DNA of 64,000 nt from Ceratothoa steindachneri (lineage: Eukaryota > Arthropoda > Malacostraca > Isopoda > Cymothoidae): contig OZ018320.1 in NCBI GenBank assembly GCA_963969495.1, positions 72,584,245 to 72,648,244 on the forward strand, read 5' to 3'. The notes under the pieces are model-generated. The model was given only the letters and a program-made list of their open reading frames with translations, did not search any database and was not told where the DNA came from. The translations under genes were made by a program, and so were the position numbers. Of the stretch, positions 10,430-21,342 are shown one piece after another (positions within the stretch are counted from its first letter, which is position 1; each line of letters begins with the position of its first letter).

Positions 10430-12112
10430 CAATCCTGGGCCTGAACGGCCAGGATTTCTTTCTCAAGGAGATATGCACCACATTGCTTCGAAGAAGCGGG
10501 GTGCGGCTCTCCGCAATTGACACACTAAGCCACACTCGATTTGGACTTTTTGTGTGCGGCCTTGGAACAATTTACACATACTTCGAGTGACCCCGACTTT
10601 GTACGTCTACATGAGCAATTTTTATAGCCGAAGCGGTGACAGTAATAGCACCCCTGCGGCAGTGGCACGAATGCCTTCACGCGGTAGCAGTACCAACCGA
10701 CATGCACCAACTCAGGGAGCTTGTCACAGTCGAACGTGACAAAGAGTGTAGGGGTGGGTCTCGAGGCCCCTCGCTGTTTTCTCATCACACGCTCAACCTT
10801 GACTGCCCCATGGTTGGCCAGCTCTAGAGTGATATCTTCTATGGAGTAGTTCATGCATTCCCTCGCATAAACTACTCCTTTCACAAAGCTCATGGTAGAG
10901 TGCGGCGTCACACTCAGCAGGGTGCCATGAAGTGTCCGAGGAGCACTTATCTTGGCCGCCTCAGAGGGATCTGCGGCATTCGCCAGAAGGATCCCGTCCG
11001 AGAAATGGGTCACCTTCGGCTCTCTACCAATCACACTAGCTAAAGCTCTCCTCTGACGGATCATGTTGCCCTTGGCCAACATGATACCTTCAGTGGAGCG
11101 AATAGCGAGGAAGCGATTGAAGCCAGCGGGCTCGAAAATGCCAGGTAACCTCTGAATCAAGGGCCCCGATGTTATCGAGGCCCTGCCCTGTGCACTTTTG
11201 GTCTTAGTCATAGTCAGGAGCTCCGCACACGTGGGGGTAGATGGGCCGATCTTGGCTTGGTCGCTTGCCAAAGTGGCAGCAGACCCATCCGTCCCGGCAG
11301 CCCCCGCTGATGGAGAGGAGGGCGGGAAATGAACCTGCTTCTCCCCTCCGCCATCAGGAGCCCCTAGGCCAGATGGACCGGCCTCAGCCAGGTCCTTCCC
11401 TGAAATGGAGAAGCTCCTGGTAGTCATAGGGGCACCGGTCGGAGGAGATCCCTCCCCTCCTTGTACTGCCTCGGAAACCCTCGCCGTTTGAGGAGAACCT
11501 TGCATAGGGGCGGATTCAGGTTCGGTGCTTGGCGCTGAGCCCGGATTTCCCCCCATGGAAGGCCCTACTGTCTGAGGCTGGGTTGCCTCAAGGACCATGT
11601 CTACCTCAGGGGGGAGCCTCCAGTAGGCCATCGCCCCCTCCCCAAGACATCGCAGGTTCCGTTGGTAGTATCCTCACTAGTCAGGTGGTGTGGGGAGGCA
11701 CAGGCCTTGACCTCGGCAAGGTTCAATATTCTTGCCAGCAGGTCTTTTGAGGGAAGCGACCGAAGGGGCCTGGCTTCCCTCTCCCCCCTAAGAGGGTTTG
11801 CCCTACCGAGCCGCTTCAATGGGGGCAGTCGGCAACGGGCTGCCTGCTGGCTTTCTTGGCAGTCCCCTTGGAAAGAAAAGGAGGGACTGCCGCTGGAAAC
11901 AGGGAGGTGCCCGAAAGCACCTCCAGAGAAGGGGGTGAGGGGGAGTTCCCTACACCCGTAGTCAAGGAGTAAGCCTCCTCTCCGGTTAGAGAAATATGGA
12001 GGGTCCCCTGCGCTTGGAACTCCATTTTTTCAGTGGAGCTGCCCGAGGGTGGCTCCGTCGTTGGTACAGGGGGAATTAAGGGGATTTTTGTGATATACTC
12101 ATCATTGGGCAT
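10430..12112 (-). pseudogene. ORF1 (gag-like, CCHC knuckles), copy B
   Basis: The most complete ORF1 of the A/B family. A start ATG at 12112 opens a Pro-rich N-terminal part (MPNDEYITKIPLIPP). A stop follows near 11818 and frame changes near 11620. The long open stretch 10525-11631 then has a low-complexity Pro/Gly/Ser region, the conserved block PLIQRLPGIFEPAGFNRFL, a structured middle ending in LFVTFDCDKLPE, and the knuckles CYYCHRFGYKNCSC and CVNCSKAAHKK. A third knuckle follows in another frame near 10490. The protein would bind the element's RNA. The start ATG lies inside the duplicated 5' monomer. Confidence 0.75.
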
Positions 12113-13040
12113 GGTGACCCTCTTTTTATTACGGGATGCAATAGCATATCACCCCTCGCAGTGGCCCGCTCTGCAAGGGGTGCGTGCATACGAGCCTGGC
12201 AAAGCCAGCCTTGCAACCATTTAAGGCCACCTCTCCCGCCTGTTGACCTGGCAGCCCTTCAGCATGGCGGCTCCACCTTGGGCACGGCGTAAAGTCAAGG
12301 ATAGATGGTGAAGTGAGAAGGAAAAGGGATGTGAGGAAGGTATGGGTGGGGATGAAGCAGGTTGTTAAAAAAAACCCATCCCGAACCTGAGCTCATGGGT
12401 TAGGGAATGTTGTCACCTCCCCCTTCAGCCCTGATCCATGACAGTTGGCTGAGAACGTCAGCATCTACCCTGTGAAATTAGAGGCTGACCAGAGAAAGTT
12501 GTGGGAGAGGTTGTATAAAATGTGAGGAAACACAAGTGTTTTTAAAGAAGGAGAAGAGGCTAAGCTGGGGTCGGACAGGGTGCTGAGTCCCATCAGCCAG
12601 GATGGCAAATCGACGCGCCCCTTACGGGACACCTGCAGGCGAAGGAGAGGAGTAAACTTCCTCTCTAGTTAGAGATTTGTAGGGCCCCCTTCAAGAGCAC
12701 AGGTGGGGCAACCTCCATTTTTTTTTTTTTTGTAGAGCTGCCCAGAGGCGGCTCCGTTGATCGTGAGGGGAAAAGGGGAAGATTTTTTTATCATTGGGCA
12801 TGGGGACCCTATTCTTTCTGTGGGATGCAGATGCTAATCACCCCTCACAGTAGCCCATTCTACAAAGGGTGCATACAGGGCTGGGAGAGCCAGGTGCCAC
12901 CATTTGAGGCCACTCCTCCCGCCTGGTGACCTGGCAGCCCTTCAGCATGGCAGCTCCACCTTGGTCACGGTGTAAAAAGATAGAGTGAAGTGAGGAGGAA
13001 AGGGGATGTGAGGAAGGTATGGGTGGGGATCAAGCACCCA
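11945..13040 (-). repeat. Two tandem 5' monomers of copy B (about 680-bp period)
   Basis: Segments of about 400 bp at 11945-12360 and 12640-13040 align over most of their length. For example, GACCTGGCAGCCCTTCAGC starts at about 12245 and again at about 12927, and GATGTGAGGAAGGTATGGG recurs at both ends. Both also hold the ORF1 start region (ATG on the minus strand near 12112 and 12797), degraded in the outer copy. Repeated 5' monomers act as promoters in several non-LTR families; that role here is inferred. Confidence 0.7.
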
Positions 13041-13352
13041 TACCAGGAAGGAAAATCACCGCGCCCATTACAGGGTCATGGGGGGAGGAGAGAAGTGTCA
13101 GGGTCATATATATTTTTTTCACACCAGCCAACAATGGTGAAACTCCTTATGACACCTGAGTGGGGGAGGGGCACCCTTCTTGCATCAGTTATGATGTGTT
13201 GTGGAGGGCATAAAGAGAAATTATCCCACTATTGTGATTGGGAATATGTGATGATGATGCTGGGGAGCTACTCATCACTGAGGTGGCAATTATCAGTGGA
13301 TCAACTCAGTGGGTAGGCTACTCAAAACATTGATGAAAGTTGCGCATTTGTA

Positions 13353-13418
13353 TGCACTGGGAGTGAACCCATACCTTGACATCAGAAATCCAATGCCGCA
13401 TCTGCTCAACTAGTGAGA
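13353..13418 (-). tRNA. tRNA-Arg(UCU)-like pseudogene or SINE head
   Basis: On the minus strand a D-arm-like TAGTTGAGCAGATGCGGCA is followed by TTGGATTTCTGA, an anticodon stem and loop with TCT at the anticodon position. Then comes a variable region AAGG and a T-arm-like GGGTTCACTCCC. The layout follows tRNA-Arg(UCU), but the anticodon 3' stem has an extra base and the acceptor stem pairs over only about four positions. It is therefore probably a pseudogene or the head of a tRNA-derived SINE. A covariance-model scan would settle it. Confidence 0.4.
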
Positions 13419-14902
13419 ACTCATCAATGCTATAGTAAATGACCGCGTACTGTGGATGTATACATTGCAGTTTAACTGAAAATTGATTATCTTACTTTTT
13501 TATCTAATTTGCTAACCTTATTATTTCCTTTCTTTGGCATAGGAATTGCAATGGCAAACTTCCAATCACTAGAAACTTAGCTCAACCTGAGTGATCTAAA
13601 TATTTGTCTCCGAGCTAAGGGGAGAGGAAAAAAACGACAATGACAAAGAACAAGAATAGAGATAATATAACTAAATGTATTATTAGTGGGAGAGTGTGTA
13701 TAATAAAATTCTAGGAACAAGTTTGTATAAAGAGCACAACCACTAAAATTATTTATAAATTTAAAACTCCCTTTATTGGGAATTGATTCCGTAAAGGACC
13801 ATATCAATAACACAGAAGATATTGCAAACCTTATGTAACCTGCCCTATGGTCAATACAGAATTAAAATAAAAATACTTTTTTACTTTTAAAGTGTAGTTA
13901 GAAATTGACTTACATTGGGCTGGGGGCATACAAATATAGGTTCTGAAAAAATGGTTATTTTTGGCTCTTTCTTTAGCAAAATTAGCCAGTGGCTTGGATA
14001 CCTGTTTTACAAATATAACGACTAACTTTGCAACTGGAAATGCAGGCATTTCTCTTCTTGGAATAATAAACTCAACAATCAAGGTGCTAGAAAAGGAAAA
14101 AATAAATTACTCATAAATAAACTGGAAAATAGAAAAGTGAAATTTTAAGGTAGACCTGAGATTAAAAATGAGCATACTGTATAGATCTATGAAATTAGTT
14201 ATTATAAAAAGAAATTGGTTTCATTAAGCAAAGCAACAAAGATTTGCTCATCAACAATGATCATAATAAGCCTATATTAATTTTAAGCTATCCATTGTCA
14301 TATAATACAGGGTATATATCATTACTAAATAGGTATGGTGCTTAAGATAAAAAAAATTTAAATTATTTAGTTTTTTATGATAGTTATGGTTCAATCAATC
14401 TCTCCAAAGAAAGATTACATTATTTATGGTCTTTTATTGAAATTTTATAATATTCTAGTAATTGTTATATTGATTACATTTAAAGGATTGTAAGAGCAGT
14501 AAAACCTAATACTATCCCATATATCTGAAGCAGGAGGATGAAGTCTCACTTGAATAGATCTGGTGAGGTATTAGGTGGAAATTGAAAAACTGCACTAAAT
14601 ATATAACTAGTTCTTGGAGTGGTACTTGGTCATAAATTGTACTTGCATCATTTTAAGAGTAGCTGACAGTGAAAAATTTATGTTTGGAATTTATAGATAT
14701 ACTTTTTCAGCAAAAGTTGAGTGAGGTAAGTGAATCAGCTAGGCTCCACAGACTGTCTAAGCAGTAAATAAGTTCTGTAAAAATGTTTGGTGACAAAATT
14801 TAAACTCTTATCTAATGTAGTAGCAGGAAATAAATTTTATTAAGTTAGAAACCTTATTTTTAGAGATTTATAATTAATTAATTTCATTATTGAATAATAT
14901 AC

Positions 14903-14934
<32 letters not shown>

Positions 14935-15031
14935 ACCATTACATTCTTTGTAAAAAAAAGCTAATTATGGTTATTCATAATTTATAACTTGAATCACTTG
15001 GTTTCTTATACTGAACAATAAAAATAAATGT

Positions 15032-15098
<67 letters not shown>

Positions 15099-15202
15099 GT
15101 TAGGTAGGGGTAAGAGAAGTCTCCTTGAGTTCCTCAACCCTTTTCAAGAGCTTTATATATACAACTAAGCAACCATCCATTTCTCTAAGAATTTTGTATT
15201 TT
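13419..15202. other. AT-rich spacer with microsatellites
   Basis: Strongly AT-rich sequence with no motif-bearing reading frame. It contains (TA)n tracts at 14903-14933 and 15035-15095. Confidence 0.55.
15035..15095. repeat. (TA)n microsatellite
   Basis: About 30 uninterrupted TA units, just upstream of the 3'-end-only retrotransposon copy. Confidence 0.95.
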
Positions 15203-15465
15203 TATTATTATTTTAAGAGCTCATCTGGCGACTACCCACTTCGGCACAAGTCGCCACAGTTGCAACAGCCCAACATTAGGCTACTTTAAAATAAGAATAT
15301 GCAAAAAACAATAACAACAACAATAAAAAAGGGAAAATGGCAACAAGCAGGAAGCAAGCTCCGGCGTCGGGGGGAGGTCCGCCTCGCCCCCAGCGGAGGA
15401 ACGTGCGACCTACAAAGAAAACAACAGAAAGACCCAGTCAAACAAAGGGGAGAAGGCCAGACTTT
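15203..15465 (-). mobile_element. 3'-end-only copy of the A/B retrotransposon family
   Basis: About 260 bp on the minus strand match the 3' UTR of copy B (8475-8730). Shared landmarks are the terminal GGCGACT/AGTCGCC stem, AGGCTACTTTAAAATAAGA, the GC-rich hairpin region after GGCGTCGGGG, and ACGTGCGACCTAC. On the minus strand the copy ends in a TAA-rich tail (AAAATAATAATAAAAA), as in I-group elements. It is severely 5'-truncated, as expected from incomplete target-primed reverse transcription. A possible short target duplication TTTTGT flanks it, but it is too short to be convincing. Confidence 0.8.
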
Positions 15466-15639
15466 TGTCATCGATGAAATTAGGTTATGATTTAACAAAA
15501 AATGTCACTGAATAGAGAGCTCACTGAGAACATGTCCAATCGCTACCACAGGAAATATCATAAATAGCCTAAATTGTGTACTTTCTAAAGAAAAGCACTT
15601 CAACAGCTATCCCTAAATAACAAACCATAATGAAGAGTG

Positions 15640-16835
15640 CAGAACAGTACAACCTTTAAGAAGAAAGTCAATAATCAGCTTTTATTGACTTATGATTATG
15701 CAACTTATTGGCATGATCAAGGGCATGTGGTTGATTTAATACTATTTGATTTTATCAAGGCCTTTGATCGAGTTCATCATCAGGTTCTCATTGATAAATT
15801 GGTTCCCATTGGGATATCAAACAATCTTTTGTAGTGGATTAGCTGCTTTCTACAGGATCGTGCCATGAGGGTCTCATTGGCAGTCATGTCAGTAATTTAA
15901 AACCTGTTCTGAGTGGTGTCCCCAAGGGATCTGTTCTCGGCCCTTTGCTGTTCCTAATTTTCATTAATTATGTCTGTTCCCAGATCCAGTGCGAGTACGA
16001 GATGTTCACTGATGATCTTAAGTTTTATTTACACTTCTCAACTATGTCACATGGCATCACCCACTCGTCATTACGTATGGAGAGGAGTATTGATTTATCT
16101 TTTACTGGTTTTTCTTGGGGGCTGAGATTCTCCACTGAGAAATATGCCCATCTCCGCTTTGACAGACAAATTCATGCCAATGTAGAGAATAAAGTTCCAC
16201 TTTATCATCTTAATGGTATCCCCATTAGTCATGGTTCCTCACATGAGGACCTTGGTGTGACCGTAAACACTGGGTTGAAATTTCACCAACACATCAGAAC
16301 TACAGTGGCTAAGGCTGCTTTTTGTTGCCACCAACTTACTGAAATCCATAATTTATCAATCGGCTAATTTTATGTCTTTCTTGCATGTATCTGATGTTCG
16401 ACCTCTTTTAGACTTTGCTTCCCCAGTTTAGAATCTTGGTTTTCTTGGTGACACAAACTTTCTAGAATCTGCTCAACGTAGATGAACTAAACAGATACCT
16501 AGACTTGCTAACACCTTGTTTGGTGACAGACTGGATAGATTAAATCTATACTCTGTAAAAGGTAGGTTACTGAGGCTGCATCTCATTTGTTACTACCAGA
16601 TTTCTCACAGCATCAGTATTATAACTCCCTCAGATTTATTTACCATGGTTCCCTCAATTTGGCACTAGGGGACATAAGTTCAACATACTCAAACGGAGAC
16701 TCAGAGATTATTTTTCTTGCAGGGTAGTTAATAGATGGAATTCCCTGCCTCATGAAGTTGTGGATTCAGCCAGTCTTCAAGTTTTTAAGTCTAGACTTCG
16801 GCGCTTCCTTGGTGAGGAATTATTCTCCTTTTGAA
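15640..16835 (+). pseudogene. CR1/L2-like reverse transcriptase remnant (element F)
   Basis: Plus-strand RT fragment. Motifs in order: LILFDFIKAFDRVHHQVLIDKL near 15735-15800 (motif A with catalytic Asp), LSGVPKGSVLGPLLFLIFIN near 15910-15965 (motif B), FTDDLKFY near 16000 (catalytic box), LNGIPISHGSSHEDLGV near 16210-16260, and a C-terminal end with RVVNRWNSLPHEVVDSA near 16720-16770. Several stops and frameshifts break it. The N-terminal endonuclease and 3' UTR were not recognised. It belongs to the CR1/L2-like group by motif style, but to a branch different from C, D and E. Confidence 0.8.
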
Positions 16836-17111
16836 TGAGTGATTTTTGTTTTGGATTCTTTTAAAAGAAAATATATACTATGTTAAATTTTAATACAATT
16901 TGCTATTTTCACATTGTTAGTTTTTCTGAACGATACATAAAACCAGTCACATTGTAATTTTATAGTTATATTTCTGTGCCGTCTAACTGGAGTATCCGTG
17001 TGTGAGTCTTGGGCCTCTCCTTCCCTTGTCTGGTCTTGGTTGAGCTCCTGTTGGTGGGTCCTACCAGGTAAGATATAAAGACATGGCCTGGAGAATATTG
17101 ACAGGTCTCGC

Positions 17112-17867
17112 TGTGGTGGAGCGAATGTGAGTGTGTGTAAAAGGGCCATTCTCCCACCCCTTTTCTAAGTACCCTCTCCCTCCCTCTGTAAGAATGTGTG
17201 TGTGAATGGGAATGGGTTTGGTTTTTGTTTGTTTGTTTTTTATTGATTAGCATGTTATTATAAATTTTTTTTCTTATCTTTCCAGGCGCCATAATTTGGA
17301 AAGATAAGAGGGCAAGCACTTGTAAATTACCCCTGTAATTGAAGCTATAACTGTTATTATTATTATACCAAAGGCCATTAGTATAGGACAAGGGTTCCAG
17401 GCCATGTTCTGTCCTATTTGATTGTGTATAAAATAGTTTAGCTTTAACGAAGGAGGGCTTATTAGAGCCACACAACTCTAACAAGGTTACCTATCTTAGT
17501 CCAAGCTCGGAGGTGCAATTTTGAATACAAAAATTTTGTAAGTAAAGGGACTGTATAACGTGAGCCCATCTTTTGTTGTTGATTGACTGTAGTAACCCAA
17601 ATTTTATTTGGGTTGTTTGATTCTTATTGTTCCTAAAATCAATTAATAATAATTATAAGTGGGACTTATTTATTTTTTCTGATATATATATATAGGCTCA
17701 TTGGGTGCACATTTACCCATATTTTTGTAAATATTGTATTTTTTTCGTGTTAGTAAAGGACTGTACATAAAATCCGTTTCATTCTCCTTCGATTTCTCAC
17801 ATCTGGATTAGTGTAGGAAGCGGGTTGGATCGATTGGGGTTAGTCTAAATTTTTCGGCCCGCTACAT
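17112..17867 (+). mobile_element. Solo LTR of the Ty3/gypsy family present at 19.4-27.3 kb
   Basis: It starts TGTGGTGGAGCG and ends TTCGGCCCGCTACA, so it has TG...CA ends. It matches the reverse complement of the 26766-27288 LTR at both ends (GGGCCATTCTCCCACCCC block and the terminal CCCGCTACA). It is flanked by TCGC at 17108-17111 and TCGC at 17868-17871, a 4-bp target duplication. At 756 bp it is longer than either LTR of the neighbouring element. No internal coding region is attached, so LTR-LTR recombination removed it. Its orientation is opposite to the 19.4-kb element. Confidence 0.85.
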
Positions 17868-17871
17868 CGCT

Positions 17872-18931
17872 TTTTCACACTAGCCCCAAGGGACCTCTCC
17901 AAACAAACAAGAGGACACTCTCTCTAACTTGCAACACCAAGACACTGTACAGTGAAAAGGAGCAAATTTTTTTAATACTTCAGTTTAGGCTACAATTTAG
18001 GCTTTATTACATCAGACTGTAGTCTAATCTTGATTAGCCCAATCACAGCATTTTATTTGTTTTTATTTTGTTTCTGGCCTTTACTCTTAATTATTTTATA
18101 AATGCCTTTTAAATATGTCAGCCTTTGCTTTCTCTTTATGTGAAAATAAACAATTACTTTCACACACTGGCAACATTTAGTTCACACGTATTCACATATT
18201 GACAACCTGGATACAAGTTTTTATAAGAGCCCCGCTTCCGATTTTTACGCCAAAACCTGTGTCTTTGATGTTCAGAATAGTAGTGTTTTTTACATAATTA
18301 AATTCTAATGTTTAGTATAGACTTTTCTTAATTCCTCATTGAATTTAATAAACTTTTGTTGAAATTATAGCCTCATTTTGAAAGCGAACAGTTGCGAAAA
18401 TGCAGATTGATTATAATATTCCCAGCACTAAATAGTAAGTTTGTTTTGTCTCATTTAACTCTCATTGTTTAGGTTGCCTATTTTGTGTAATAAATCGCTT
18501 TACATATGTTGAAATTGTTGAACAGACAGGCCTTGCTAATGTTACAATGGCTAATTGGTTTAGCTTTTGCTGTGAAGTGATTATTTATTAGGTAATTTAA
18601 GATCACGATAGTGCTGCCAACATTTAGTAATCACTTTTTGCATTTATATCTAAAGGTAGGCTTTTAAATTAAGAATATTACAAGGGGTTTTTAAGTTACT
18701 GGAGGTATGGGTATGCAACCTACCACAATTAAGTGGAGGGTATGGGGGCAAAGCCCCCCATTTCAAAAGTACCTAAAAAAGTTAATTTTGGGTGGAAATA
18801 GCCTAAAGTAGGCAGCGCTATCATCTTTAATATTTTGATAAATGTGCAGAGCCGATTGCATTAATTGTAGCTCAGAAATAGAGCCTCATATTGTATGTCC
18901 CTAAACTAAAGTATTACTCAAATGTTTTTAG
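17872..18931. other. Spacer, nothing recognised
   Basis: AT-rich DNA without motif-bearing frames. A short palindromic GGGGGCAAAGCCCCCC-type hairpin lies near 18732-18750. Confidence 0.5.
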
Positions 18932-19042
18932 GCTAGAGTCATCAACAAATGCAACACTCTACTAGAGAATGTTGTGACCAGTCCGTGGGTCAACACATTC
19001 AAAGATAGGGTAAATCTTAACCCCTTCCCAACGATGATGAAA
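18932..19042 (+). pseudogene. CR1-like RT C-terminal scrap
   Basis: About 35 codons on the plus strand resemble the end of CR1-type ORF2: ARVINKCNTLLENVV followed by NTFKDRVNL. This is the RVVNxWNSLPxxVV...FKxRLD signature with Trp changed to Cys. It is isolated, with no other ORF2 part nearby. Confidence 0.55.
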
Positions 19043-19321
19043 CAGCTTTCATAACGCCTACTGTTATGCGTATCTCTGATGATGAAAGGGTTATCATCAT
19101 GAAATAAATGAGTTTTCTGTTCTGTAATTTTGCCAGAGTACGCTATGAACATTCCTGATCTTACTCAAAGTGTCTCATAATGACATCATTCTTAACTGAG
19201 CAATAAAAACACTTTGTGGGCGGGTTTGTTTATACTTGCAAGGCGAAAGCATGTTCTATGCCAGTTGGAAATTACTTATAATATATAGCATAAACTTTTA
19301 ATTTTGTTGTATATTTTGACA

Positions 19322-19410
19322 ATGTCTTCAAGCAATGGTGATAATTATAAAGATAGTGACTTCAAACCCATGCAGAACGACAATGAATCAAATGATAGTA
19401 GTGATAGTGA
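19322..19410 (+). pseudogene. Acidic N-terminal reading frame, interrupted by the LTR element
   Basis: An ATG at 19322 opens a Ser/Asp/Asn-rich frame (MSSSNGDNYKDSDF, then NDSSDSD) that runs into the LTR at 19411. The plus-strand sequence just right of the LTR element (27293-27361) continues in a compatible frame with more acidic residues and a CKHC motif, then stops. The 4-bp GTGA duplication lies at the break. Acidic leaders of this kind occur on some cut-and-paste transposases, but nothing here identifies the protein. Confidence 0.35.
19407..19410. repeat. 4-bp target-site duplication (left) of the Ty3/gypsy element
   Basis: GTGA immediately precedes TGTAGCGGGC at 19411. The same GTGA follows the right LTR at 27289-27292. 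Confidence 0.8.
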
Positions 19411-19587
19411 TGTAGCGGGCCGAAAATCTAACTCTCTAAGTGAACATCCACGTGCACACGACAAATTCCCGTTTATAACTTTTATAATTCTAGATATTTA
19501 CTGTTATGCTTTATAACTGATTTAACAAAATATATCTATCGTTAAATAATGGCCCTACAGACACACACACACACCGCTCCCCCCCAC
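19411..19587 (-). repeat. 3' LTR, internally deleted
   Basis: About 177 bp. It begins TGTAGCGGGC on the plus strand and shares the ACTCTCTAAGTGAACATCC...ATCGTTAAAT block and the CA-rich end with the right LTR. Two segments present in the right LTR (about 26787-27003 and 27119-27253) are missing. The second break lies at a shared ATGG. Confidence 0.8.
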
Positions 19588-19600
19588 CCCTTCTTCCTTA
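19580..19600 (-). promoter_or_regulatory. Polypurine tract next to the 3' LTR
   Basis: On the minus strand AAGGAAGAAGGGG followed by TGGGGGGGAG lies directly before the 3' LTR. This is the expected place and composition for the plus-strand primer of reverse transcription. Confidence 0.6.
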
Positions 19601-20430
19601 AGCCATTCGACCACAGTCACATGCAATACCTTTTCAATCACTTCACGGTACCACTTGTGCTCAATCACACCCTTCTGCACCCATTCACACTCTTCTACCG
19701 GCCCCTGGCTACGCGTAGCAATTGGTCGGGGTTGTTCGTCAGTCGTCCTGTCAGTCTCATCATCACTATTGATCATCTCATCAACCATACTCTTAGCCCT
19801 CACTACCAGTTCTCCCATCTCACAACAGAATTCTTTCATACTCTTCCGTTCAGAACCTTCACTCTTCATACCCCCATTCATCAGCTCCTCACTCAGCTCT
19901 CATCCAACTCAAGGTACACTGTTGCGAAACAGACAAATCACTCACATCCCCTTTACTCTCAGCGGCTACACCGGAAATCCCTTCGACTGGTTCCCACCAG
20001 AAACCCCTGAAAAATCAGCGACTTCATCATTCACTACATCAAACTCACCCCTACTGTTACCATTCGTAAAACCCGAAAAATCAGCCACACTAGGTTCATT
20101 CTGCCCAAACACACTATCATTCATACTGTTCCCAAAACCAGAAAAATCAGGCACAGGCAGCTCACTCACTTGTCTATTTATACCAGCCAAATCACTCACC
20201 TGTTTACGCAAACACTCGATCTCCCTTTCAAGATCCCCTATACCAGAAAGACTCTGCTCAGACTTACTTTCATTCGTACTTGTATTTTTCCTTTCACTTT
20301 TCTTTGTACGCTTTTTACTCTTTGAGACCAAGACAAGCTCTTTCCCAGACAGATCCATACTATCACACGCCTTCTCATCATCAGGCACCCTATTTCTCTC
20401 TTTGCACAATTCATACACTGGATGGCTCAC
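19588..20430 (-). pseudogene. C-terminal extension of pol with DFSG repeats
   Basis: After the integrase module the reading frame continues, with frame changes near 20440 and 19960. It gives a basic patch (SKKRTKKSERK), a heptad-like stretch (LEREIECLRKQVSDLAG) and three copies of a short repeat: PDFSGFGNS, ADFSGFTNG and ADFSGVSGG, spaced about 20-25 residues. A second stretch at 19555-19881 contains an acidic segment and RPIATRSQGPVEE. I know no function for this tail. Being after integrase, it might be a chromatin-targeting tail or an accessory protein; that is speculation. Confidence 0.6.
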
Positions 20431-20449
20431 CAGGTAGTCAGGAGGTTCT

Positions 20450-21340
20450 CTCCATCTCTTTAACTGACTCTGAAAACCCGCACTCTCTCAGTCATACCGT
20501 CATTCAAATTCTCCAAAACGTACGTCACTCCATTTTCCCAAACTCTCACAACTCTATAAGGTCCATCAAACTTCTCACTCATCTTTGACACATTCAACCT
20601 ACCCTTCACTTCTTTCACCTTCAATACTTTCGCACCTAATTCAAATGAATGGAACCTTTTATGTGCCTCACGCCATACACTGCTCACTTTCACTCAAATG
20701 AAACCTATCTTTCACTTGCCTTTCAAAATTCATCTCAAACTGACATGGGGACATTCCAGTTGCACTATTCACAGTTGAATTATACGCCCACAACACTCTC
20801 CCCAGACATACATCCCAGTCATTCACTGTCATACTCATCATTCTCAACATCTCACACAAGGTTCTTATAGTACGTTCAGCCAATCCATTTGAAGACGGTA
20901 CATACAGAGTTGTTCTCACATGCTCCACACCATTCTCTCTCAACATTTGCTCAAACACTTCTCCTACAAATTCAGGCCCATTATCACTCAGACATCTTCT
21001 AGGCTTCCATACACACATAGGAAAAAACAATTGCTCAACCACACGCGCAACAGTCACACTCCTTTTATCTCTCACAGGTGCTGCATACACAAACTTACTT
21101 TTATGATCAACCATAACAACCATACCAACATTCCCAGCACTCGTACGCAGCAAAGACACAATCAATCACTACCAATTCAAACGGTTCTTTCGCATCAACT
21201 TTCAACATCTGTGGTTTCACTTGCACACCTTGCACCTTTCGTTTCTGACACCTTTCACACGTAATTGCAACATCATTCACAACAGTTCTCAGAAACGGAT
21301 GGAACACATGCTCCTTCATACACTCCCACAGCTTAAACTT
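20450..21340 (-). pseudogene. Integrase (zinc finger, DDE core, GPY/F)
   Basis: Integrase inserts the cDNA into the genome. On the minus strand, 21107-21319 holds the HHCC-type region (HPFLR, then CERCQKRK) and the first core Asp (LVVIDC). After a frameshift, 20668-21165 continues with MVVMVDHKSKFVYA, CLSDNGPEFVG (second Asp) and SSNGLAERTIR (Glu). The D-x-E spacing fits the DD35E core. The frame 20460-20693 then gives KFDGPYRVVRVWENGVTYVL, a GPY/F module typical of Ty3/gypsy. Two or more frameshifts break it. Confidence 0.85.
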
Positions 21341-21342
21341 AC

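Larger units (their letters stand above)
8475..13040 (-). mobile_element. Non-LTR retrotransposon copy B, internally deleted, with 3' end and duplicated 5' region
   Basis: Minus-strand element with recognisable ends. The 3' UTR is at 8475-8720 and has an A-rich tail on the minus strand. The ORF2 C-terminus lies at 8721-9130, the endonuclease at about 9140-9880 and ORF1 at about 10430-12112. The 5' region holds two similar monomers up to about 13040. RT and most of the RNase H region are missing, because the endonuclease end is fused to the ORF2 C-terminal end near 9140. The 3' 250 bp match the short copy at 15203-15465, which fixes the 3' terminus. Shared endonuclease and ORF1 sequence ties it to copies A1 and A2. 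Confidence 0.85.

Noticed and set aside
11945..13040. The two 400-bp repeats considered as LTRs
   Set aside because: They are only about 280 bp apart, lack TG...CA ends and primer sites, and contain the ORF1 start of copy B, so 5' monomers fit better.
19549..20437. Long plus-strand open frames across the Ty3/gypsy tail
   Set aside because: They are antisense shadows of the pol C-terminal extension, rich in Ser, His and Leu from the complementary codon bias.
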